From DASXIW01 sp036497785 (GTDB lineage Bacteria > Pseudomonadota > Alphaproteobacteria > Acetobacterales > Acetobacteraceae), in assembly GCA_036497785.1 (NCBI GenBank), contig DASXIW010000045.1:1-12112 (forward strand): 12,112 nucleotides of DNA. Direction: 5' to 3'. A model generated the notes under the pieces. The model was not told the DNA's origin, searched no databases, and worked only from the letters and a program-made list of their open reading frames with translations. A program made the position numbers and the translations under genes. Below, one piece after another: positions 7,823-12,112 of the stretch (its first letter is position 1; the number at the start of each line of letters is the position of its first letter).

Positions 7823-8077
7823 ATGTCGGTGATCAGCGGTTTGGGTTCGGTGTCCCGCAGCGGGACAGTATCCGGCGTGGGCATCAAGACGCGGTTGGCG
7901 GGCTTCTGGCGCGCGACGCGCAAGGTGGCGCGCGCACTGTCCACGCGGCAAAACTTGGCGGAAATGGATGATCGGATGCTGGCCGATCTCGGGATCTCAC
8001 GCGCGCAGGCGCAATTCGAGCTTTCCCGGTCGGCGTGGCATGTGGCGGCCCATCAGGCCAGGCGGGACGGGCGGTAG
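7823..8077 (+). CDS. DUF1127 domain-containing small protein
   Basis: An 84-residue basic protein ending in the DUF1127 (YjiS-like) motif: 'NLAEMDDRMLADLGISRAQ' at residues 49-67, preceded by an Arg-rich helix (RLAGFWRATRKVARAL). In alphaproteobacteria small DUF1127 proteins have been tied to RNA turnover and to phosphate/carbon regulation, but this longer form has no assigned role. The first 35 residues are a Ser/Gly/Val-rich extension not typical of the 45-50-residue members. I chose ATG 7823 because AAGAAG lies 6 bases upstream (7811-7816); the frame is open to 7718, but that part reads like non-coding sequence and overlaps the lysR control region. I could not assign a convincing promoter in the 126-base divergent region. 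Confidence 0.82.
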   Translation: MSVISGLGSVSRSGTVSGVGIKTRLAGFWRATRKVARALSTRQNLAEMDDRMLADLGISRAQAQFELSRSAWHVAAHQARRDGR

Positions 8078-8097
8078 CGAACGAGCCGGCGCGGCAT

Positions 8098-8114
8098 CAG
8101 GGGCCAAACCCCTG
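8098..8114. terminator. Hairpin between the DUF1127 gene and the PEP-CTERM gene
   Basis: CAGGGG (8098-8103), loop CCAAA, CCCCTG (8109-8114): a perfect 6-base-pair stem between two convergent genes, 21 bases after the DUF1127 stop and 12 bases past the TGA ending the PEP-CTERM tail. No T-run follows. Like the element at 6746-6767 it pairs a G4 run with a C4 run. Confidence 0.4.
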
Positions 8115-8125
8115 GGTCGCGCGCC

Positions 8126-8266
8126 TCAGGCTCGGCCGCGGCGTCGCAACAGGGCGAAGCCGAGCAACCCTGCCCCGAGCAGCACTAGACTGGAGGGTTC
8201 GGGCCCGGGCGATGGGTCAACCGAGTTCACGGCCCCTTGCCCTGGGCCAATCATGTCCTCGAAGTT
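8126..8266 (-). pseudogene. In-frame PEP-CTERM sorting tail beyond an amber codon
   Basis: Reading on in the same frame past the TAG at 8267-8269 gives 46 further residues and a TGA stop (8126-8128). The tail starts NFEDMIGPGQGAVNS and ends with a complete PEP-CTERM signal: PEP at tail residues 22-24, the hydrophobic helix 'SLVLLGAGLLGFALL' and the basic end RRRGRA. PEP-CTERM tails are recognised by exosortase, which cleaves near the PEP motif and sorts the protein to the cell surface or exopolysaccharide. Preservation of motif, frame and stop shows it belongs to the upstream gene. Whether it is ever translated depends on amber readthrough, or on the TAG being a base-call error. Confidence 0.8.
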
Positions 8267-9151
8267 CTACCCGGGCTGGTCCAGCCCTTCATAGTGCAGC
8301 TCCGAATTCGAGTACAGGGAATTGGCGACGATCATGCCGTCGATATTCCCGCCCATCGACACATTGGCGGCAGTCGCCAGGACGGTGCCGCCAAATTCTC
8401 TGGCAAAGCTGAGATTGCCGGCCGCATCGTCGTAATTCCAGAGCACGTCGCTGGTATAGCCGGCGCCGTTGGCGTTGAAATTATTATTGAAACTGGTGAT
8501 GCCGTCCGCCGTGTCGACATTGATCCCCAGCAGCGAGGCGCCGTTCAGATTGATCCCATGATCGACATTGGTGTTCAGCGATGCCAATTGCGCGCCGGTG
8601 ATGGTCACCACCGCCACGCCGGCGACGCCATTGACCGTCTTCGGAGCCGCGCTGATCACATTGCCGATGTCGGACGAGATGCTGGCAAGCTGCGACAGAC
8701 CCATGGAGAGCGACGACATCTGCGTGTAAAGGCTGCTGAAGCCGTAGGGGAAGCTGTAGCCATAGGCGCTGTTCTTGTCGGGCGCATTCTGGAATACGCC
8801 GCTGCCCGAATTCGCGCCGATATGCACGGTGCCATTGGTGTTCGAATACGCGCTGGCCGTGCCATAGACATTGATGGCGCCATATCCGCTGAGCGAAGAC
8901 GCCGCGGGGTGCATTGGCGCCCCGTTGAAGCCGACATTCTGGCCGCCATTGAAATTGCCGCCGATCAGCAATGGGCCTTCACTCTCGGTGACGGACAGGT
9001 GGCCGTTCGTGATGGCGCCGGAGTTGGTCAGCAGGTCGCTGTTGCTCGGCATGGCCGGACCGGCCAAGGCCGCGGGCGCCCAGGTGATCAGAAACAGACC
9101 GGCCGCACTCACCCGCAGCTTGGACCGCGAAAACCTGAAAACATCACGCAT
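8267..9151 (-). CDS. Secreted choice-of-anchor A domain protein, cut off before its PEP-CTERM anchor
   Basis: A 294-residue exported protein. Residues 1-30 are a signal peptide: basic start (MRDVFRFSRSKLR), hydrophobic core (AAGLFLITW) and probable signal peptidase I cleavage after PAALA. The mature part fits the 'choice-of-anchor A' family, which recurs with different anchors: an early 'EGPLLIGGNFNGGQ' (the family's EGxxxxGGN block), a long middle helix (about 140-165), 'VAVVTITGAQLASL' and the closing 'NIDGMIVANSLYSNSELHYE'. The mature protein is rich in Asn, Ser and Gly and poor in Cys, as in surface proteins. Start ATG 9151 has a good ribosome site, AAGGGGA, 5 bases upstream. The frame ends at TAG 8267-8269, but the PEP-CTERM anchor follows in frame. 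As written the product would be secreted without an anchor. Its surface role is unknown; the family call rests on sequence pattern only. Confidence 0.75.
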   Translation of the reverse strand: MRDVFRFSRSKLRVSAAGLFLITWAPAALAGPAMPSNSDLLTNSGAITNGHLSVTESEGPLLIGGNFNGGQNVGFNGAPMHPAASSLSGYGAINVYGTASAYSNTNGTVHIGANSGSGVFQNAPDKNSAYGYSFPYGFSSLYTQMSSLSMGLSQLASISSDIGNVISAAPKTVNGVAGVAVVTITGAQLASLNTNVDHGINLNGASLLGINVDTADGITSFNNNFNANGAGYTSDVLWNYDDAAGNLSFAREFGGTVLATAANVSMGGNIDGMIVANSLYSNSELHYEGLDQPG

Positions 9152-9196
9152 GGCAGTCCCCTTCGCAAACCTGCCTTCCGGTCAGCCAGCCGAAAA

Positions 9197-9231
9197 GCCA
9201 TGCGACGATCCCGCAGGATCGGTGCACTGGC
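9197..9231 (-). promoter_or_regulatory. Structured leader hairpin of the PEP-CTERM gene
   Basis: The 35-base stretch folds into one interrupted stem: GCCA/TGGC (9228-9231 with 9197-9200), a bulged base, TGC/GCA, a 2x2 internal loop, then CGATCC/GGATCG closed by a TGCG tetraloop (9212-9215). Thirteen base pairs in all. It lies between the putative -35 box and the ribosome binding site, 45 bases before the start codon. It could affect translation or mRNA stability; no known riboswitch consensus was recognised. Confidence 0.35.
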
Positions 9232-9247
9232 AGACGATATCGCCGTC

Positions 9248-9286
9248 TTTGCGTAAATTCGCAAAAAGAATCTCAAAAAATGTCAA
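9248..9286 (-). promoter_or_regulatory. Candidate promoter and operator of the PEP-CTERM gene
   Basis: TTGACA (9281-9286, perfect -35) faces the gene. About 17-18 bases downstream, where the -10 box should be, lies a perfect inverted repeat TTTGCG-N6-CGCAAA (9248-9265). The -10 itself is poor (GCGAAT or TGCGAA), which would fit a promoter needing an activator or blocked by a repressor at the dyad. A further TTTGCG half-site is at 9164-9169. AAGGA/TCCTT arms (9303-9307, 9286-9290) followed by a run of six T at 9275-9280 could be a weak holC terminator overlapping the -35. Confidence 0.4.
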
Positions 9287-9316
9287 AGGAAATCGGGCCC
9301 GCTCCTTGGCTCGTCC

Positions 9317-9763
9317 TCAGGCTTTCTTTTCCCACCCGCGTTGCGTCTGCTGCCAATACGTCAGCGCATGGCCGTCCCGTTTCGCCTCCGTCCACGCCAC
9401 GCGCGCGGAGGACACGGCGCCGGGATCATTGCCGTCGAACAGGGTGAAGACGCGGGCGAACGCATCCAGCCGGGCGCTGCTTGCGCCATCGATCAGGAAC
9501 AGGAAGCTCGCGGCATTCGGGGCCACGTCCTGCGTGGTCAGCCAAATCGGCTGGAGGTCGGCGTCGCCGGTTGAGGAGCTGCCATGGGGCAGCCAGTCCG
9601 GCTCCGCGCACAGCCACAGCGCCGCATCGAGGGCGGCGACGCGTTCCTCCGTGCCGCACATCACCACGGCGCGATGCCCGGCCGCGAGCGTGCGGCCGAG
9701 CAGTTGCGGCAAGGCCTGGTCCGGGCCCGTGCGGGTGAGGTGGTAGAAGCCGATTTCGGCCAT
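9317..9763 (-). CDS. holC: DNA polymerase III subunit chi
   Basis: A 148-residue cytoplasmic subunit of the replicative clamp loader. Chi links the gamma complex (through psi) to single-stranded-DNA-binding protein. Family marks: an N-terminal 'IGFYHLT', the nucleotide-fold segment 'GHRAVVMCGTEERVAALDAALW', 'WLPHG' at residues 57-61, 'FLFLIDG' and the C-terminal 'GHALTYWQQTQRGWEKKA', typical of alphaproteobacterial HolC. The start ATG is 11 bases after the pepA stop. No clear Shine-Dalgarno sequence precedes it, which suggests that ribosomes finishing pepA start holC. The pepA-holC order is also known from E. coli, where valS follows; here valS does not follow. Confidence 0.93.
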   Translation of the reverse strand: MAEIGFYHLTRTGPDQALPQLLGRTLAAGHRAVVMCGTEERVAALDAALWLCAEPDWLPHGSSSTGDADLQPIWLTTQDVAPNAASFLFLIDGASSARLDAFARVFTLFDGNDPGAVSSARVAWTEAKRDGHALTYWQQTQRGWEKKA

Positions 9764-9774
9764 TTCGGGCGGGA

Positions 9775-11247
9775 TCAGCCTTCGTAGTGCTTCGCCACCA
9801 TGTCGTTGAGCAGCCGCACGCCATAGGCGGTGGCGCCTTTCGGCAGGGTGGGCGAGTCCTTGGCGCTCCAGGCCATTCCGGCGATATCCAGATGCGCCCA
9901 GGGCTTGCCGTTGACGAAGCGCTGCAGGAACTGCGCGGCGCTGATCGCGCCGCCGGGGCGGGGGCCGAGATGCTTCATGTCCGCGATCTCGGATTTCAGC
10001 AGCTTGTCGTAGGCCTCATCCAGCGGCATGCGCCAGGCCTTTTCCCCGGTGGCCTGGCCCGCGGCGTGGAGGTTGGCGGAGAGCGTGTCGTCGTTGCTGA
10101 AGAACCCGGCATATTCATGGCCGAGGCTGACCACCATGGCGCCGGTGAGCGTGGCGAGATCGACCATGAAACGGGGATCGAATTTCTGCTGACAGTACCA
10201 GAGCACGTCGGCCAGGACCATGCGGCCCTCGGCGTCGGTGTTGATGATTTCCACGGTCTGGCCGGAGTAGGTCTTCACCACGTCGCCCGGGCGCTGGGCA
10301 GTGCCGCTGGGCATGTTCTCCACCAACCCGACAATGCCGACCACATCGGCCTTCGCCTTGCGCCCGGCGAGTGCGGCCATCAGACCGGCCACCGTGCCGG
10401 CGCCGGCCATGTCCCATTTCATGTCTTCCATGCCGCCGGCCGGCTTGATGCTGATGCCGCCGGAATCGAAGGTGACACCCTTGCCGATGAAGGCCAGCGG
10501 CTTGTCTTTCTTCCGGCCGGCGCCGTTCCAGCGCATCACCACCACGCGCGGCTCCATGGCGCTGCCCTGGGACACGCCGAGCAGCGCGCCGAAGCCGAGC
10601 TTGGCCAGTTCCTTCGGGCCGAGCACCTCGACGGTCACGCCGAGCCTGGTCAGCTCCTTGCAGCGATCGGCGAAGCTGGCGGGGAACAGAACGTTGGGCG
10701 GTTCGCTGACCAGATCGCGTGAGAACATTACACCCTCGGCCACCGCGCGCATCGGCTCCCACGCCGTGCGCACCTTGGCGTCCGCGCCGAGCAATGTGAG
10801 CTTGGCGAGCTTCGGCTTGTCTTCTTCCTTTTCCTTGGTGCGGTATTTGTCGAAGCGATAGGCGCGCAGCACCGCGCCCATGGCGAGCGAAGCGGCGAGT
10901 TCGGGCGGCAGGCCGGTGACGTCCACAGCCACATTGGTCTCCCGCGCCAGGGCGGCGACGATGGCGCCACCTGCGTCCTCGGCGATGCGCGGCATCAGCG
11001 CGTCGCGCTTGCCCAGGCCGATCGCGACCACGCGCGACAGCCCGGCGCCAGGTGCGAGGATGGCCGCCGTCTGCCCCTTGCGCCCGGTGAATTCCGCCGC
11101 CTTCAGTGCGCGCGCGATGGCGCCGTTGGTCGCACCGTCCGCCGCCGCGTGCAGGGCGAAGCTGTCGGCCTCGGGGGCCTCCTCCACCAACAGCACAAGG
11201 GCGCCGGATTTTGGCAAAGCGGATCGGGCGAAGGCGATGTCGAGCAT
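9775..11247 (-). CDS. pepA: Leucyl aminopeptidase (cytosol aminopeptidase, M17)
   Basis: A 490-residue, two-metal cytoplasmic enzyme that removes N-terminal residues from peptides; in E. coli the hexamer also binds DNA. The complete active site is visible: K256 and D261 in 'GKGVTFDSGG', K268, D279, then D338, E340 and R342 in the signature 'NTDAEGRMVLAD'. These keep exactly the spacing of the E. coli residues (K270, D275, K282, D293, D352, E354, R356), shifted by 14. The N-terminal macro-like domain covers about 1-150. I chose ATG 11247 (MLDIAFAR) because it gives the family length and has GGAG 10 bases upstream and a promoter beyond; the frame stays open to 11934, but that part is antisense to cysQ. 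It is first gene of an operon with holC and divergent from cysQ. Confidence 0.96.
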   Translation of the reverse strand: MLDIAFARSALPKSGALVLLVEEAPEADSFALHAAADGATNGAIARALKAAEFTGRKGQTAAILAPGAGLSRVVAIGLGKRDALMPRIAEDAGGAIVAALARETNVAVDVTGLPPELAASLAMGAVLRAYRFDKYRTKEKEEDKPKLAKLTLLGADAKVRTAWEPMRAVAEGVMFSRDLVSEPPNVLFPASFADRCKELTRLGVTVEVLGPKELAKLGFGALLGVSQGSAMEPRVVVMRWNGAGRKKDKPLAFIGKGVTFDSGGISIKPAGGMEDMKWDMAGAGTVAGLMAALAGRKAKADVVGIVGLVENMPSGTAQRPGDVVKTYSGQTVEIINTDAEGRMVLADVLWYCQQKFDPRFMVDLATLTGAMVVSLGHEYAGFFSNDDTLSANLHAAGQATGEKAWRMPLDEAYDKLLKSEIADMKHLGPRPGGAISAAQFLQRFVNGKPWAHLDIAGMAWSAKDSPTLPKGATAYGVRLLNDMVAKHYEG

Positions 11248-11281
11248 GGTTTGGACGCTCCGGGACGAGGGATGAAACGCG

Positions 11282-11310
11282 ACTGTAAGCAGGAAGTGGA
11301 GAAAGGCCAA
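11282..11310 (-). promoter_or_regulatory. Candidate promoter of pepA-holC
   Basis: TTGGCC (11305-11310, 4/6) and TACAGT (11282-11287, 4/6) are separated by exactly 17 bases on the minus strand. The expected start at about 11275 gives a 28-base leader containing the GGAG ribosome site at 11258-11261. It is the best-spaced promoter candidate in the window. Confidence 0.5.
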
Positions 11311-11370
11311 AGGCTTCGCCCGCTTATTGCCGCCGCGCCGCGCGGGGTGGCCCGATCGCCGCGCGTTCTG

Positions 11371-11376
11371 TATGAC
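11371..11376 (+). promoter_or_regulatory. Candidate -10 box of the cysQ gene
   Basis: TATGAC (4/6 to consensus) ends 6 bases before ATG 11383, so transcription would begin on the start codon itself. A weak -35 candidate, TGGCCC (11348-11353), is 17 bases upstream. No ribosome binding site precedes the ATG. Confidence 0.3.
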
Positions 11377-11382
11377 CGATTG

Positions 11383-12112
11383 ATGGACGACATGGCCCTT
11401 CTCGACCTCGCTTTCGATCTCGCCCGCGACGCGGGGACGGTGATCCTGCAGGTGCGGGCACGCGGATTCGACACGATGCGTAAAGCCGACGCCAGCCCGG
11501 TCACCGAGGCAGACCACGCGGCCGAAGCCTTGATCGTGGCCGGTTTGCGCGCTGCCTGCCCGGAAATTCCCGTAGTGGCGGAGGAAGAGATCGCGGCGGG
11601 GCATGTGCCGGCGCATGCTGGTACGTACTGGCTGGTGGACCCGCTGGACGGCACGCGGGAATTCGCCGCCGGACACGATCATTTCGCAGTGTGTATCGGC
11701 CTGGTGCGCGACGGGCATGCCGTGCTCGGCGTAGTAGGCGCGCCAGTGGAAGGCGCGGTGTTCGGCGGAATTGTCGGCAAGGGCGCGTGGCGGCGCGATG
11801 CGGTGGGGCGGCGGCCGATCGCGGCGCGGACGGCGCCGGCGGCGGGGATCGATGTCGTGGCGTCGCGACATTATTCGGACGACCCGCGGCTGACGCCTTA
11901 TCTGGCTGGACGCAAGGTCGCGAGCGTGTCGCATATCTGATCGGCGCTGAAATTCTGCCGGGTGGCGGAGGGGCTGGCCGATCTGTATCCGCGCTTTGGC
12001 CGCACCATGGAGTGGGATACCGCCGCCGCCCAGGCGCTGGTGGAAGCGGCCGGCGGCAAAGTGGTGGTGATGGCGACTGGCGAGAAACTGCGCTATGGCA
12101 AGCCGGGCTGGG
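11383..12112 (+). pseudogene. cysQ: 3'(2'),5'-bisphosphate nucleotidase CysQ, interrupted by in-frame TGA and cut by the window edge
   Basis: CysQ removes the 3' phosphate from 3'-phosphoadenosine 5'-phosphate, a by-product of sulfate assimilation. Inositol-monophosphatase-fold motifs are in order: 'SPVTEADHAAE' (38-48), 'VVAEEE' (64-69) and 'WLVDPLDGTREF' (83-94), giving metal ligands E67, D86 and D89. The frame meets TGA at 11938-11940 (codon 186) after 'VASVSHI', then continues unbroken in the same frame with 'SALKFCRVAEGLADLYPRFG' and 'TMEWDTAAAQAL', the last part of the CysQ fold including the metal-binding Asp of EWDTAA. Glycine is the expected residue at the stop (I-G-S-A-L-K-F), and GGA to TGA is one base. 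As written, the protein would end at 185 residues without its third ligand. ATG 11383 is chosen; ATG 11392 is an alternative. The 3' end lies outside the window. Real mutation and sequence error cannot be told apart here. Confidence 0.82.

Noticed and set aside
8237..9256. 339-codon + strand frame opposite the PEP-CTERM gene
   Set aside because: The minus strand has a signal peptide, ribosome site, family motifs and anchor. The + frame shows only antisense-like composition and would run over the promoter.
9152..9260. Cyclic-di-GMP (GEMM) riboswitch in the PEP-CTERM leader
   Set aside because: CGCAAAG and GGAAGG fragments occur, but in the wrong order and without the paired P1/P2 architecture. 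The CGCAAA belongs to a simple dyad.
11248..11934. N-terminal extension of pepA to 719 residues
   Set aside because: The extra part is antisense to cysQ. The 490-residue form has the family length, a ribosome site and a promoter.
11938..11940. TGA in cysQ as a selenocysteine codon
   Set aside because: The family has Gly, not Cys, at this place. The only downstream hairpin (GCC-GGGT-GGC) is too short for a convincing bacterial SECIS, and CysQ is not a known selenoprotein.

Overview
The window is GC-rich, densely coded bacterial DNA. It is most likely from an alphaproteobacterium of the Rhodospirillales/Acetobacteraceae type. This rests on the gene set (class I lysyl-tRNA synthetase, pepA-holC, a DUF1127 protein, a PEP-CTERM exported protein) and on G/C-biased third codon positions; it is an inference, not a database match. 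No tRNA, rRNA, insertion sequence, CRISPR array or phage gene is visible, and no gene-free stretch reaches 300 bases.

Layout: (1) bases 2-142, the 3' end of a cytochrome c gene on the + strand. It converges on (2) a large DinG/XPD-type iron-sulfur DNA helicase (154-2997, -). (3) A 62-base divergent promoter region separates the helicase from lysK (3060-4643, +), a class I lysyl-tRNA synthetase. Thirteen bases later comes (4) an MprF-like membrane protein (4657-6702, +), which appears to lack the second half of the lipid-aminoacylating domain. (5) Two perfect hairpins lie between this operon and (6) a LysR-type regulator (6788-7696, -), which is divergent from (7) a small DUF1127 protein (7823-8077, +). 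(8) A secreted 'choice-of-anchor A' protein (-) has a signal peptide and, in the same frame but beyond an amber codon, a textbook PEP-CTERM anchor (8126-8266). (9) holC (9317-9763, -) and pepA (9775-11247, -) form an operon read from a recognisable promoter. (10) A cysQ-type phosphatase gene (11383 to the window end, +) is broken by an in-frame TGA.

How the genes fit together: lysK and the MprF-like gene look translationally coupled. This pairs the enzyme that makes Lys-tRNA with a relative of the enzyme family that uses Lys-tRNA to modify membrane lipids. pepA-holC is a conserved proteobacterial pairing. The LysR regulator and the DUF1127 gene share an upstream region.

The most notable features are the two in-frame nonsense codons: TAG between passenger and anchor of the PEP-CTERM protein, and TGA before the last metal-ligand motif of CysQ. 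Next come the half-length synthase domain of the lysK-linked MprF, the predicted leaderless starts of several genes, and the structured leader of the PEP-CTERM gene. I saw no clear multi-gene novel system. The amber-split PEP-CTERM gene and the lysK/short-mprF operon are the best leads.
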